A DNA stretch of 64,000 bases from Armatimonas rosea (GTDB lineage: Bacteria; Armatimonadota; Armatimonadia; Armatimonadales; Armatimonadaceae), in NCBI RefSeq assembly GCF_014202505.1, contig NZ_JACHGW010000003.1, forward strand, positions 803,900 to 867,899, read 5' to 3'. The position numbers and the translations under genes are program-made. Shown piece by piece: positions 7,435-18,877 of the stretch (its first letter is position 1; each line of letters starts with the position of its first letter). A model generated the notes under the pieces. It saw only the letters and a program-made list of their open reading frames with translations, was not told the DNA's origin and did no database searches.

Positions 7435-9237
7435 ATGTCATTCGCACGAAAAAGTCTCGCTGACATTCTCCTGGAAAAGCAGTTTGTCACGGCTGCTCAG
7501 CTAGAGGAAGCCAAAGCGGCAGGCGGCGACCTACGCAAGGCCGTTATCGACAAGGGCTTCGCCATGGAGGTCGATGTCTATAAGTGCTGGGCGGAGTCCG
7601 AGGGGCTGCCTTTTGTCGATATCACCAAGCACAAACCAGAACCATCGGCGCTCAATGTGGTTCCACAAAATGTGGTGACGCGTCACAAGGCCATCCCGGT
7701 TCGCAAGGACGGCCAGACGCTCTATGTGGCGATTGCGGACCCGCGCAACGTGCCGGCCATCGACGATATCAAGATCGCGTCGCGCGTGCCGATTGTCCGT
7801 GCCCTTGCCGCATCGCCCAGCGATATCGAGGCGGCGATCAAAGAGAACTATGGTGCGGCGCTCTCGGCCCCGACCACGAGTAGTGCGGTTGCGACCAGCG
7901 GTGGTGCCCCACAGCCCGGTGTGGGAGCCCTCGCCCTCAAAGGCCTGATCGATGAGGTTGTCAGCTCCAAGGGCGGTAGCAAGGACGATGAGATTGGGGC
8001 CGATGGTGAGGATGCCGATGCGGCGCCTATCATCAAGATGGTCAACGCGATCCTCTCCAACGCGATCGACATGGGGGCCTCGGATATCCACATGGAGCCC
8101 TTCCGCCGGAGCATGCGTGTCCGGTACCGAATCGACGGTGTTCTGCGTGAGGTGATGCCCATCCCCAAGCTGATCCAGAACTCCGTGGCCGCCCGCTGTA
8201 AGATTATGTCCGACATGAACATCGCCGAGCGGCGTGTTCCCCAGGACGGTCGTATCGGTCTGAAGCACAACAACAAAGACTACGACATGCGCGTGTCCTG
8301 TCTGCCGTCGATGTACGGTGAGAAGATCGTCATGCGTATTCTTGACAAGTCGTCCACCCAGATCGGTCTGGAGCGCCTCGGCTTCCGCCCCGAGGTCATG
8401 GTGCCTCTCGAAGAGCTGGTCGAGCAGCCCAACGGGATGTTTATCGTGACGGGGCCCACGGGTTCCGGCAAGACCACGACCCTCTACTCGGTGCTTCACA
8501 AGCTCAATAAGATCGAGCGCAATATCATTACGGTCGAGGACCCCGTTGAGTACGAGCTGATGGGGGTGACCCAGGTTCAGATCAACAAGAAGGCCGGTCT
8601 GAACTTCTCCAACGCCCTGCGCTGCTTCCTGCGCCAGGACCCGGACATCATCATGGTGGGGGAGATGCGCGACCTGGAGACCGCCGATATCGCTGTCGAG
8701 TCCGCGCTTACCGGACACCTTGTTCTCTCGACCCTCCACACCAACGATGCCCCGTCGGCGACCATGCGTCTTGCGGACATGGGGGTGGAGCCCTTCCTGA
8801 TTGCGGCGACCCTGATTGGTATCCTTGCACAGCGCCTCGGCCGAACGATCTGCGCCAGCTGTAAAGAGAGCTACCAGGCGACCGCGAAAGAGCTGATTCC
8901 GTTTAACTTTGGCAAGTCCACGGTGCATGAGTTCATGCCCGAGTTTGGCCTCAATCCCACCGATCTAGAGCAGCCGGTGACCCTCTACCGAGGACGGGGC
9001 TGCGATGTCTGTGGAGACACGGGCTACAAGGGACGAACCGGAGTCCATGAGATGCTCATCATGAACAATGAGATCGCCGACCTGATCGTGCGCCGCGCGC
9101 CGCTGGGCGATATCACCGATGGGGCATCCCGTGGCGGAATGAAGAAGATGCGTGAAGACGGCCTGATTAAGATTCTACGCGGGATTACGGATGTCTCGGA
9201 AGTCCGGCGCGTTGTCTTCACGGCGGGAGAGGGATAA
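7435..9237 (+). CDS. pilB: type IV pilus extension ATPase PilB (GspE family)
   Basis: 600 aa. An N-terminal MshEN/T2SSE_N domain (ADILLEKQFVTAAQLEEAKA) covers about residues 1-150. A low-complexity linker leads to the motor: Walker A GPTGSGKTT at 340-348, the Asp-box/Walker B region RQDPDIIMVGEMRD, and HTNDAPSA as His box. Zinc-binding cysteines C473/C476 and C523/C526 identify a GspE/PilB extension motor rather than PilT. It powers pilin polymerisation at the inner membrane. pilT follows after 6 nt. The rest of the pilus machinery (pilC, pilMNOPQ) is not in the window. Confidence 0.93.
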   Translation: MSFARKSLADILLEKQFVTAAQLEEAKAAGGDLRKAVIDKGFAMEVDVYKCWAESEGLPFVDITKHKPEPSALNVVPQNVVTRHKAIPVRKDGQTLYVAIADPRNVPAIDDIKIASRVPIVRALAASPSDIEAAIKENYGAALSAPTTSSAVATSGGAPQPGVGALALKGLIDEVVSSKGGSKDDEIGADGEDADAAPIIKMVNAILSNAIDMGASDIHMEPFRRSMRVRYRIDGVLREVMPIPKLIQNSVAARCKIMSDMNIAERRVPQDGRIGLKHNNKDYDMRVSCLPSMYGEKIVMRILDKSSTQIGLERLGFRPEVMVPLEELVEQPNGMFIVTGPTGSGKTTTLYSVLHKLNKIERNIITVEDPVEYELMGVTQVQINKKAGLNFSNALRCFLRQDPDIIMVGEMRDLETADIAVESALTGHLVLSTLHTNDAPSATMRLADMGVEPFLIAATLIGILAQRLGRTICASCKESYQATAKELIPFNFGKSTVHEFMPEFGLNPTDLEQPVTLYRGRGCDVCGDTGYKGRTGVHEMLIMNNEIADLIVRRAPLGDITDGASRGGMKKMREDGLIKILRGITDVSEVRRVVFTAGEG

Positions 9238-9243
9238 ACCACT

Positions 9244-10434
9244 ATGTCAACCACAGGACCAGACGAAGTTCCCCAGCCAGAGCGACTGGTAGGGGCCGGT
9301 GGCGGGCGCATGCGCTCGCTGGAAGATGCGCATATCGACGAGCTGTTGCACCTTGTCTTTGAGACCAAGGGCGCCTCGGACCTGCACATCGCCTCGGGCT
9401 TGCCGCCGGTGATTCGCGTGGACGGTAAGCTGCTACAGGCACCCTACGAGCCCTTTACGCCGCAGACCAGCCAGCGCATCAACTACGATATCCTGACCGA
9501 CGAGCAGATTCAGAAGTTTGAGTCCACCATGGAGCTCGACTTCTCCTACGCACTGGGGCGCGCCTGCCGCTTCCGTGTGAACCTCTACCGCGACCGAGGG
9601 ACGGTGGCGGCTGCCTTCCGAACCATCCCCACCAAGATCCCGACCCTCGACGACCTCAAGCTCCCGCCGATCGTCGAGAAGATCGCCCACAACACCCGTG
9701 GTCTGGTGCTGGTCACCGGTCCCACGGGATCGGGGAAGTCCACCACCCTGGCGGCGATGATCAACGACATCAACATGCACCGCTCGGAGCACATCCTGAC
9801 GGTCGAGGACCCGATCGAGTACCTCCATAGCCATAAGATGTCGGTGGTGAACCAGCGCGAGCTGGGCCAGGACACCAAGAGCTTCGCCAACGCCCTGCGC
9901 GCCGCACTCCGAGAAGACCCGGACGTGATCCTGGTCGGTGAGATGCGAGACCTGGAGACCATGTCACTTGCCGTCTCCGCGGCAGAGACCGGCCACCTTG
10001 TCTTTGCGACCGTCCACACCAACTCCGCCGCATCCACCGTCGACCGTATCGTCGACTCCTTCCCACCCGGCCAGCAGGAGCAGATTCGTCTGCAGCTCTC
10101 CAACAACCTGATCGCCGTTCTCACCCAGCAGCTCCTGCCCCGTATCGGCGGTGGGCGTGTCTGCTGCCAGGAGATCATGATCGCCACCCCCGCTATCCGC
10201 AACCTCATCCGTGAGGCCAAGGCCCACCAGATCACGTCGATGATCCAGACCTCGGGAAATATCGGGATGCAGACCATGGACATGTGTCTGCGCGACATGA
10301 CCATGAAGGGGACGATCACCAAGGAGATGGCTCTCACCCGCGCCATGAACCGCACGGAGCTGGAGAACATGCTCATGCAGGCCGAGATGGTGGTGGCTCA
10401 AGGCGGAGAGAACGCCAAGAACCGCCGCATGTAG
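9244..10434 (+). CDS. pilT: type IV pilus retraction ATPase PilT
   Basis: 396 aa. Walker A GPTGSGKST is at 159-167, the Walker B region REDPDVILVGEMRD follows, and the PilT-specific AIRNLIREAK box starts at residue 317. No zinc cysteines. It depolymerises the pilus for twitching motility or DNA uptake. Its short N-terminal extension (about 30 residues of Pro/Gly/Arg-rich sequence) is longer than in E. coli-type PilT. Co-transcribed with pilB; a strong terminator follows. Confidence 0.93.
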   Translation: MSTTGPDEVPQPERLVGAGGGRMRSLEDAHIDELLHLVFETKGASDLHIASGLPPVIRVDGKLLQAPYEPFTPQTSQRINYDILTDEQIQKFESTMELDFSYALGRACRFRVNLYRDRGTVAAAFRTIPTKIPTLDDLKLPPIVEKIAHNTRGLVLVTGPTGSGKSTTLAAMINDINMHRSEHILTVEDPIEYLHSHKMSVVNQRELGQDTKSFANALRAALREDPDVILVGEMRDLETMSLAVSAAETGHLVFATVHTNSAASTVDRIVDSFPPGQQEQIRLQLSNNLIAVLTQQLLPRIGGGRVCCQEIMIATPAIRNLIREAKAHQITSMIQTSGNIGMQTMDMCLRDMTMKGTITKEMALTRAMNRTELENMLMQAEMVVAQGGENAKNRRM

Positions 10435-10452
10435 CTCGGAGCGCTGGAAATG

Positions 10453-10486
10453 GCCCCCCGTGCCTGGCACGGGGGGCTTTTGTTTT
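10453..10486 (+). terminator. intrinsic terminator of pilBT
   Basis: A 12-bp GC-rich stem (GCCCCCCGTGCC with its complement, 10453-10477) is followed by CTTTTGTTTT. It lies 18 nt after the pilT stop and is a clear rho-independent terminator. Confidence 0.9.
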
Positions 10487-10498
10487 GTAAGATGTGGC

Positions 10499-12304
10499 AT
10501 GGTTTTCCCTGCCCTCCTTGCCCCCGCTCTGCTCGCGCCGGCACCCCCGGCCATTCGCCTGACTATCGATGCCCGCGAGGTCAGCAAGCAGGTGGTTCAC
10601 GTGACCCTGCGCTTTCCCGTGACGCCGGGGCCGCTGACCCTGGAGTACCCGAAGTGGATTCCGGGGATGCACGAGCCGGTCGGGCCGGTGCAGAACCTGG
10701 TGCGGCTCGGGTTCGCCGCGAATGGAAAGCCGGTGGCGTGGCGGCGCGATGGCTACGATGCCTACGGCTTTCAGCTCACCGTGCCTGCCGGGGTGAAGGA
10801 GCTGGAGGCGCACTTTGACTACCTCCCGCGGCCCAACGACTCGGACGAGATCGCCTATGGGGTCGCGGCAACTGGGACGCTCGCGGTCATCAACCCAAGC
10901 GCCTTGCTCCTCGCCCCGCGTGGTTCGGCGCTCACCAAGACTGCATTTGCTCCCACGGTCCTGCTACCGGAGCGCTGGCAAAAAGCGACCTCGCTGCCGA
11001 CAACCCCGACCGTCTCCCTAGAGCGCCTGATGGACTCGCCGATCTTTGCGGGGGAGCACCTCAAGCGCTTCGAGCTCCCGAGCCCCGATGGCGTCCCGCA
11101 CACGCTCGCGGTGGTGGCCGACACCGACGAGGTCGCGACTCCCAATGCCCATGTGCTGGCCTGCATGCAGAAGCTGGTCACCGAGAGCGCCGCGCTCTTT
11201 GGGGCACGTCACTACGACAAGTTCACGTTCCTGCTCGCGCTGACCAGTGGGCTGCCGCAGTACGGGCTGGAGCACCATGAGTCGACTGTCAATGTCCTCC
11301 GGCCCAATGCTCTGGGCGATGGCTCAGGCACACCGGGGCAGTGGAACGCCAACCTCCTGCCGCATGAGTATGTCCATAGCTGGAACGGCAAGCACCGCCG
11401 TCCGTACGGGCTCGCCGGGAAGACCTTCAACCAGCCGCTCTCCACGGACCTGCTCTGGGTCTACGAGGGGATGACGGAGTACCTGGGGGAGGTGCTGATG
11501 ACCCGCTGTGGCTTCTATCCCTTCGAGGCCGAGCGAGAGCACCTGCGGCAGACCCTGGTCTCGCTGGACGGCCGCGGGGCACGGACCTGGCAGTCACTGC
11601 GCGATGCGGCGCTCGCCTTTCCGCTGATCACCAACAAGGGCGATAGCACGCGCCTGCGCCTCTCCAACGATATCTACTACGAGAGCATGCTCCACTGGCT
11701 GGAGGCCGATGCCCTGATCCGGCAGAAGAGCAACGAAAAACTCTCGCTGGACGATTTCTGCCGGCGCTTCTTCGGTGGGGTGAACCGCGGCCCCGAGGTG
11801 CGTCCCTACACCGAGGCCGAGCTGGCGGCGACGCTTACCGCCACGCTCCCCGGTGTCGACTGGACGGCCTGGCTCCACCAGCGCTTTGATTCCCTGGAGC
11901 CGCAGGCACCGCGCACGGGGCTAGAGCTGGCGGGCTGGCCTGAGCACCTCGGGGAGCTGAGCGAGCCCCGCCGCGAGCAAGAGACCCTCACCGACTTCCG
12001 CTTCTCCCTGGGCTTTCGCCTCGCCGGTGCCCGCATCACACGGGTCGAGCCCAGCTCGTTTGCTGCCCAGGCAGGGCTGGTCGTGGGCAATCAGCTGACA
12101 CTGCTCAACGGAAAACCCTTTAGCAACCAAGCCCTCCGCGAGGCGATTCGCGGCTCCAAGACGCAGGCGACGCGGCTGGTCCTACAGGTCGATAGCGCAC
12201 GTGAGGTGGCCTTCGACTACCTGGGGGGGGAGCGTCTTTCCGTGCTGGAGCGGGCAGGCTCCACACCGGATCGCTTGAGTCTGATTTTTCTAAGAAAAAA
12301 ATAG
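10499..12304 (+). CDS. M61-family metallopeptidase with PDZ domain
   Basis: 601 aa from ATG 10499 (MVFPALLAPALLAPAPPA, a likely signal peptide); an upstream start at 10460 would lie in the terminator. The N-terminal beta domain (LEYPKWIPGMHEPVGPVQN) precedes a gluzincin core with HEYVH at 289-293, the family sequence SWNGKHRRP, and the Glu-containing YEGMTEY at 322-328. A PDZ domain follows near residues 505-580 (SLGFRLAGARITRVEPSSF, AGLVVGNQLTLLNGKPF). M61 members are glycyl-type aminopeptidases; substrate here is unknown. Confidence 0.85.
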   Translation: MVFPALLAPALLAPAPPAIRLTIDAREVSKQVVHVTLRFPVTPGPLTLEYPKWIPGMHEPVGPVQNLVRLGFAANGKPVAWRRDGYDAYGFQLTVPAGVKELEAHFDYLPRPNDSDEIAYGVAATGTLAVINPSALLLAPRGSALTKTAFAPTVLLPERWQKATSLPTTPTVSLERLMDSPIFAGEHLKRFELPSPDGVPHTLAVVADTDEVATPNAHVLACMQKLVTESAALFGARHYDKFTFLLALTSGLPQYGLEHHESTVNVLRPNALGDGSGTPGQWNANLLPHEYVHSWNGKHRRPYGLAGKTFNQPLSTDLLWVYEGMTEYLGEVLMTRCGFYPFEAEREHLRQTLVSLDGRGARTWQSLRDAALAFPLITNKGDSTRLRLSNDIYYESMLHWLEADALIRQKSNEKLSLDDFCRRFFGGVNRGPEVRPYTEAELAATLTATLPGVDWTAWLHQRFDSLEPQAPRTGLELAGWPEHLGELSEPRREQETLTDFRFSLGFRLAGARITRVEPSSFAAQAGLVVGNQLTLLNGKPFSNQALREAIRGSKTQATRLVLQVDSAREVAFDYLGGERLSVLERAGSTPDRLSLIFLRKK

Positions 12305-12313
12305 GAGAAGTGC

Positions 12314-12342
12314 TTGACGTATGCCTTAGGGTGGGTTAAAGT
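12314..12342 (+). promoter_or_regulatory. promoter of the DUF1559 prepilin gene
   Basis: TTGACG (12314-12319), 17-nt spacer, TAAAGT (12337-12342). A leader of about 90 nt follows, with GAGGTG as ribosome binding site before ATG 12442. Confidence 0.55.
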
Positions 12343-12441
12343 ATCGTCTAAGTAAGAGTCAAGTATTAAAAAATAATGAAATCGGGATCGCACCGTCGGA
12401 CACTGGTTGTTTCATCATAAACCTTTACGAGGTGTCAGAAA

Positions 12442-13251
12442 ATGTCTCATCATCAAAAACGGTCCGCGTTCACGCTGATCGAACTCTTGGTTGTGATTGC
12501 TATTATCGCCATTCTCGCGGCGATTCTCTTCCCCGTGTTTGCGCAGGCTCGTGAGAAAGCCCGCGCGGTCGCTTGTCTCTCCAATGCGAAGCAACTTGGT
12601 CTTGGCCTGATGATGTATCTTCAGGACTACGACGAAAAAGTGCTGCCTCGCTACCAGGCCTGTCCTAGTACCGGTCCTACGGGTCCTACCCAGAAGCTCT
12701 GGACCGATACTCTCCAGCCCTACATCAAAAATCAAGGCATCTTTGTCTGTAACTCTGCCAGTAATACGAACTACTGTGACCAGTGGACACAGTGGAACGC
12801 GACAATCCCTTCTACCAACAACCGTGGGCGGCTCTCGGTGGGCTACAACCAGACCATTAGCGGCTGGTACTACGCTACCGCAGACGGCTGTGGGGACATG
12901 ATCCTGCCGACGATCCCTCAGATCCAGGTGCCGTCTAAGAACGTCATGTTCGCCGACTCGCCGTCGGGGGATATCGCAGGCGGTTTCCGTGGCTATCTCA
13001 TGGGAAATACCGGTCTGAATGTTCCCTACACCGCGACCTCAGCGGGAAGTATTGCGGCAAAGCACAACGAAGGCACCAACCTGACCTTCTTTGACGGACA
13101 TGCCAAGTGGTACAAGGGCACTGCACTTCTGTGGAAGCCCAATGCGACCATTAACTGCAAGGACTCGTCGCTCTGGCTCAATCCTTACATGGATATGAAC
13201 GATGCGCACGTGAAGTTCAATATTTCCGACACCTGCATCCCCGATCCATAG
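12442..13251 (+). CDS. DUF1559-type prepilin (H-x9-DG protein)
   Basis: 269 aa. A class III prepilin leader (SHHQKRSA, then [18 protein letters not shown]) would be cut between A9 and F10 by prepilin peptidase, with E14 as Glu5 of the mature protein. The helix continues into [17 protein letters not shown], a block I associate with Armatimonadota. The C-terminal [12 protein letters not shown] is the H-x9-DG motif of DUF1559. These proteins occur in large paralogous families in Armatimonadota and Planctomycetes and are thought to form pseudopilus-like structures. The 64-aa membrane gene follows after 9 nt. Confidence 0.9.
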   Translation: MSHHQKRSAFTLIELLVVIAIIAILAAILFPVFAQAREKARAVACLSNAKQLGLGLMMYLQDYDEKVLPRYQACPSTGPTGPTQKLWTDTLQPYIKNQGIFVCNSASNTNYCDQWTQWNATIPSTNNRGRLSVGYNQTISGWYYATADGCGDMILPTIPQIQVPSKNVMFADSPSGDIAGGFRGYLMGNTGLNVPYTATSAGSIAAKHNEGTNLTFFDGHAKWYKGTALLWKPNATINCKDSSLWLNPYMDMNDAHVKFNISDTCIPDP

Positions 13252-13260
13252 GACGAGCAC

Positions 13261-13455
13261 ATGAAAGAAAAAGTAAGCCCTCTGATGCTCGTGGTCGCGG
13301 GGGTAGTGGTGGTCGCAATCATTGGGTTGCTGATCTGGAAGTTCAGTGGCTCAAGTCCCGGGGACGCTCCCCCGGTGATTGTGAAGCCGGATAACCCCAA
13401 CGATCCCAAGTACAAGCCCGATCCCCGGCTTGGCCTGGGCGGTGGCGGCTCCTAA
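13261..13455 (+). CDS. small single-pass membrane protein next to prepilin
   Basis: 64 aa. MKEKVSPLMLVVAGVVVVAIIGLLIWKF is one transmembrane segment. The tail is Pro/Asp/Lys rich (PDNPNDPKYKPDPRLG) and ends GLGGGGS. No family is recognised beyond the resemblance to short proteins found after DUF1559 pilin genes. Position and terminator suggest a two-gene unit with the prepilin. Confidence 0.65.
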   Translation: MKEKVSPLMLVVAGVVVVAIIGLLIWKFSGSSPGDAPPVIVKPDNPNDPKYKPDPRLGLGGGGS

Positions 13456-13466
13456 AAGAGAAATCT

Positions 13467-13503
13467 CCCCTCCTGCGCAGTGCGTAGGAGGGGTTTTTGT
13501 TTT
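13467..13503 (+). terminator. intrinsic terminator after prepilin unit
   Basis: CCCCTCCT (13467-13474) pairs with AGGAGGGG (13486-13493) across an 11-nt loop, then TTTTTGTTTTT. Clear rho-independent terminator. Confidence 0.88.
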
Positions 13504-13522
13504 TCATGGTGAAGCTGTTGGC

Positions 13523-14761
13523 ATGAAAATCACCGATGTCCGGGTGATCGTGACGTGCCCCGGACGAAACTACGTCGCTGTAAAGATTCTCACCGATGAG
13601 CCGGGTCTGTATGGAGTGGGGGACGCCACGCTCAATGGCCGTGAGCTCGCCGTTGCCGCTGCGCTGCAGGAGCACCTCGCGCCCCTGCTGATCGGCCGAG
13701 ACCCCGACCAGATCGAGGATATCTGGCAGATGCTCTTCCGGGGGACCTACTGGCGCGGCGGTCCCGTGCTGATGACCGCGCTCGCCGGGATCGATATCGC
13801 GCTCTGGGATATCAAGGGCAAGCGCGCCGGACTTCCCGTGTACTCGCTCCTGGGGGGCAAGACCCGCGACGGTGCCTGGGCCTACACGCACTGTGGCGGC
13901 CACACCAACGAGGAGCTGGAGGACTCGGTGCGGGCGGCGATGGCGAAGGGCTTCCAGCATATCCGAGTCCAGTGCCCCGTTCCCGGCGCGACCTCGACCT
14001 ACGGCATGGGCGGCGCGGCAGAGGCGGCGAGCGCGAGCTGGCTCGGAAAAGGCAGCGGCGACGGTGGCCCGATGCCCCATGTGGAGGGGAACTGGGAGCC
14101 GGCGAGCTATCTGAGAGTCGTCCCCAAGATGTTCGCCTATCTCAGAGACAAGCTTGGCGATGAGCTCAATCTCCTCCACGATGTCCACGAGCGCCTGAAC
14201 CCGGTACAGGCGGCCCGTCTCGCCAAGGAGCTAGAGCCCTACCACCTCTTCTTCCTCGAAGATGCCCTGCGCCCGGAGCATAAAGAGAGCTTTCGCCTGG
14301 TCCGCAATGCCTCGACCACGCCTCTTGCCATGGGCGAGCTCTTCCACACCAAGTACGAGTGCCTGCCGCTCTTCACCGAGCAGCTGATCGACTTTATCCG
14401 CTGCGACATTGGGCATATCGGGGGGATCACCGAGGCCAAGAAGATCGCGATCCTGGCCGAGCCCTACCAGATCCAGACCGCCTGGCACGGCCCCGGCGAT
14501 ATCAGCCCTGCGACCCACTGCGCCAATGTCCATGTCGATGTCTCGATCCCCAACTTCGGCGTTCAAGAGATGGTCTACTTCCCGGAGATCGTCCACGAGG
14601 TCTTCCCCGGTGCCCCGGAGTGTCGCGACGGCAAGCTCTGGCCCTCCGAAGCTCCCGGCCTCGGCTGCGACATCAACGAGGAGGCGGCTAAGAAATACCC
14701 CTACCAGCGCAACTACCTGCCCGTCTGCCGCCGCGCCGATGGCTCGGTCCACGACTGGTAG
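13523..14761 (+). CDS. mannonate dehydratase-type enolase-superfamily enzyme (ManD)
   Basis: 412 aa from ATG 13523. MKITDVRVIVTCPGRNYVAVKI opens the capping domain and IDIALWDIKGKRAGLPVY, LLGG mark the barrel start. Metal ligands D220 (HDVHER), E246 (LEDAL) and E272 (MGELF) are spaced 26 and 26 residues, exactly as D210/E236/E262 of ManD, and H322 (WHGPGD) matches the ManD His. YTHCGGH and the long loop with CPVPGATSTYG are family features. The reaction would be D-mannonate to 2-keto-3-deoxy-D-gluconate. No uronate pathway genes are adjacent, so in vivo substrate is uncertain; low-activity ManD homologues exist. Confidence 0.85.
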   Translation: MKITDVRVIVTCPGRNYVAVKILTDEPGLYGVGDATLNGRELAVAAALQEHLAPLLIGRDPDQIEDIWQMLFRGTYWRGGPVLMTALAGIDIALWDIKGKRAGLPVYSLLGGKTRDGAWAYTHCGGHTNEELEDSVRAAMAKGFQHIRVQCPVPGATSTYGMGGAAEAASASWLGKGSGDGGPMPHVEGNWEPASYLRVVPKMFAYLRDKLGDELNLLHDVHERLNPVQAARLAKELEPYHLFFLEDALRPEHKESFRLVRNASTTPLAMGELFHTKYECLPLFTEQLIDFIRCDIGHIGGITEAKKIAILAEPYQIQTAWHGPGDISPATHCANVHVDVSIPNFGVQEMVYFPEIVHEVFPGAPECRDGKLWPSEAPGLGCDINEEAAKKYPYQRNYLPVCRRADGSVHDW

Positions 14762-14813
14762 ATACGGATTTCCAGGTGAGTCGGGGATAGAATAGTGACA
14801 AAGGTAAACGCAT

Positions 14814-15446
14814 ATGTCTGCATCTCCTCTTCCTCTTCCTAGCACACCATCTGCCGCACTTCTGGACGCTGATCCACAGACGGGCCGCGTGATCTGGAAC
14901 CGGTCGGCCTTCCACGCCATTGCCCAAGCGGGGCTGCTTGAAAATGGCCGCTACGAACTTTTGGAAGGGGAGATCGTTAAAATCATGCCCAATGAACCCT
15001 ACACCTTTGTCAACTCCGAGCTTGTTTTTTTACTTGCGAATATCTTTGGAAGTGCCTATGTTCGAGTCCCAAGCTCCCTGGCCGCCAGTGAAACCAGCGA
15101 GCCTGAGCCCGATGTCTCCGTGACGATCAAGCCGCGCCGTGAGTACCTCAAGACGGGCATTCCCCCCGGCAGTGAGTTTCGTCTGGTCGTGGAGGTCTCT
15201 GATAGCACGCTCTGGCGGGATAAAGGCCAAAAAGCACGGCTCTACGCCACGGCAGGGGTTCCCGAGTACTGGGTCGTCAATCTTACCGGACGCACGGTGA
15301 TCGTCCACCGCAGGCCGGTCGGGGAGGACTACCAGAGCATCGTCACCTACAACGAGAACGAGACGATCTCCCCCGAAGCTGCCCCGGAGCACACCATTGT
15401 GCTTTCCGAGATATTCCCACCCGCCGACGTCACGCCCGACGAATGA
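14814..15446 (+). CDS. Uma2-family protein (DUF820, PD-(D/E)xK fold)
   Basis: 210 aa. The Uma2 core is visible: RYELLEGEIVKIMP, EPEPDVSVTI (catalytic Asp), FRLVVEVSDSTLWRDKGQKARLYA (Glu and Lys) and VPEYWVVNL. These proteins have a restriction-endonuclease-like fold and expand in Cyanobacteria, Chloroflexi and related soil bacteria; their function is unknown. A low-complexity Ser/Pro leader of about 30 residues precedes the domain. Its TGA overlaps the ATG of the next gene. Confidence 0.85.
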   Translation: MSASPLPLPSTPSAALLDADPQTGRVIWNRSAFHAIAQAGLLENGRYELLEGEIVKIMPNEPYTFVNSELVFLLANIFGSAYVRVPSSLAASETSEPEPDVSVTIKPRREYLKTGIPPGSEFRLVVEVSDSTLWRDKGQKARLYATAGVPEYWVVNLTGRTVIVHRRPVGEDYQSIVTYNENETISPEAAPEHTIVLSEIFPPADVTPDE

Positions 15447-16614
15447 CTGCAGAAGACCTCTTGGCCGAGGTAAGCAATCCCGCCACTCTACCTGAGCGGC
15501 TGGAGCGGCTCTGGTTTGGGTTTCCCTACCCCCAGCAGAAGCCGGGCTACCACGGCTCCCACGAGATTCGCCGCCGCATCGCCGCGCATCCGAACCTCAC
15601 TCCAAAGCTGGCAGGGCGGGCACTAGGAAAGTACCCCGATACTGTGTGTGAGAACCCTGTTTTTCCGTTACTCAAGCTGGAGGCACCTCATTTGGTGAAG
15701 CTCGTGCCTCCTAGCGACATGCTTGCCTGGCTGAAGCGAGAACACTGCCCCCGTCTGTTCGTCGAGCTGATGCTGGGGAAAAACTGGCCCCTCGTCTCCG
15801 AAGCTGCCAAGCGCCATGTTTCCTACGCAGGATATATCTCCCGCGATGAGCTGCCCGATGTTCTGCGGACAGAGCTTATCGAGATGCCCAAGGCAAAAGA
15901 TGACAAGAGCCTGAAAGCTCTGCACGATGTCGGACTGGTGCCGCAAAGCATCGCGGAGCATTTCGGATTAGGAGAGCCCATGTCTCTCCCTGATTTACCT
16001 GGGGATGCCCTCCCAGTAGACCGCGAAGAGGAACCGCTTACTGAAGAAGAGGAGCGTGAACTCAGGAGCGATCTCTGGCCTGAGAAGTCAGATCGTCGGC
16101 CCTACTATGCACTAGGAATGGGCCGTTGGATGTACTTTCGTGAGATCGCTTGTAACCGCAAAACTAAACCGGCAGTGCTACGCCGACTTGCAGAACTCAC
16201 GGCACGGTTTCACAGTGGGCTCACTCACGATCTCGCAAACAACCCTTCTACACCACCCGATGCCTTACTGATGCTCCTTAAAGCAGGGAATAGTGTTTAT
16301 TGGCTGGCAAAGCGGTTCGAAGTGCTGCCTGATGCCTCTTCTCTGGTTCACCGCGAGCTTGTGGCAGTTCGACACTGTTCGGGCGATATAACCCAACTTT
16401 CCTGTGTACTTGCGCTGGCTAACTCACCCTCCGTACAGGGCGACCATAAAAATCTCGTAAAGGCAGTGAACTGGCGGCGACGGCTGGGGCTTGCACTGAA
16501 CCCACTCACACCACCAGATTTGCTGGAGCTTCTCTCCCACGACGGCAACAGGCTGGTGAATGCCGCCGCGAAGGCACAACTGGAGACGCCAGGAGTTCGC
16601 CTCTTGGAGCAGCT

Positions 16615-16618
<4 letters not shown>
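15443..16618 (+). CDS. leucine-rich-repeat-variant-like protein of unknown function
   Basis: 391 aa, overlapping the Uma2 gene by ATGA. Scattered units resemble leucine-rich repeat variants or HEAT-like solenoids: IAAHPNLTPKLAGRAL, LANNPSTPPDALLMLL, LALNPLTPPDLLELLSHDG followed by NRLVNAAAKAQL. An acidic stretch EEEPLTEEEERELRSD lies in the middle. No catalytic motif or signal peptide is seen. Probably a protein-interaction scaffold; I do not recognise the family with certainty. Confidence 0.6.
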
Positions 16619-18162
<1,544 letters not shown>

Positions 18163-18732
18163 CTACTTGATCAGCTTTGCGGTCTTGATGGCATCGAGCT
18201 TGGGGAAGTTCTTCTCCAGAAACTTATTGCCCTCCGCCGCGATCTGCCCCTGAAGCTGCGTCAGGCTCTCACCGTACTCGTCGTAGAGCTTATCAACGAC
18301 ATCCATGCCCGAAACGACCTTGGCAAAGGGAGAGAAGCCCATACTGTCGAGGTTAACATTATCCTTGAGGTTGATAAAGAACTGGGTGGAGCGGGAGTTG
18401 GGGGCGCTGGACTTGGCGTAGGTGAGGAAGCCACGCTTGTTGCTCGCCTTCACGGCATCATCGGGGATATTGCTCTCCAGCCATTTGGTCGCCAGCGACG
18501 GATCACCATGGATGCCGAACTGGACCACAAAGCCGCGTACGACACGGAAGAACTTGATCCCGTCGAAGAACCCATTCGTCACCAGGTTGTAGAAGCGATC
18601 GACTCCGTTGGGGGAGAGCTCACGGGTAGCCTCGACCACGAAGACTCCCTTGGTGGTCTCGAACCGTACTTTGAACTTAGCCGGTGCCTTCTCCTTGAGT
18701 GCCGCCGGATTTTTGAGTTTAGGATTTTGCAT
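18163..18732 (-). CDS. cyclophilin-type peptidyl-prolyl isomerase
   Basis: 189 aa, cytosolic (no signal). The compact bacterial cyclophilin fold is clear: VRFETTKGVFVVEATRE, GIKFFRVVRGFVVQFGIHGDP, RGFLTYAKS, NSRSTQFFINLKDN and GFSPFAKVVSGMDVV. The catalytic Arg (FFRVV) and QFFI are present. It accelerates cis-trans isomerisation of X-Pro bonds. A short C-terminal extension (QGQIAAEGNKFLEKNFPKLD) is a known feature of secreted and cytosolic homologues in several phyla. A RAYT element is inserted just upstream. Confidence 0.9.
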   Translation of the reverse strand: MQNPKLKNPAALKEKAPAKFKVRFETTKGVFVVEATRELSPNGVDRFYNLVTNGFFDGIKFFRVVRGFVVQFGIHGDPSLATKWLESNIPDDAVKASNKRGFLTYAKSSAPNSRSTQFFINLKDNVNLDSMGFSPFAKVVSGMDVVDKLYDEYGESLTQLQGQIAAEGNKFLEKNFPKLDAIKTAKLIK

Positions 18733-18764
18733 GCGCCTATTGTACCGTGTGTCATAGAAGACAC

Positions 18765-18812
18765 GGGCCAGCTTCGCTTCTGGCGTGCCGCCACAAAGTC
18801 GCTCCGCGACAT
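18765..18812 (+). repeat. left terminal inverted repeat of RAYT element
   Basis: Within it TGGCG-TGC-CGCCA and GTCGC-TCC-GCGAC are small hairpins, the type of foldback that RAYT proteins recognise in REP sequences. It pairs with 19358-19405 with a single mismatch at 18770. Confidence 0.85.
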
Positions 18813-18877
18813 GGGAGGGGGAAGAAATATTTTTTTAATTTTTATCAGATTTGGTAGGTGTCAGCCGTTATAGGGGC

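Noticed and set aside
7531..8928. 465-codon minus-strand frame opposite pilB
   Set aside because: His/Arg/Gly/Leu-rich shadow of the well supported pilB gene caused by high GC; no domain recognised.
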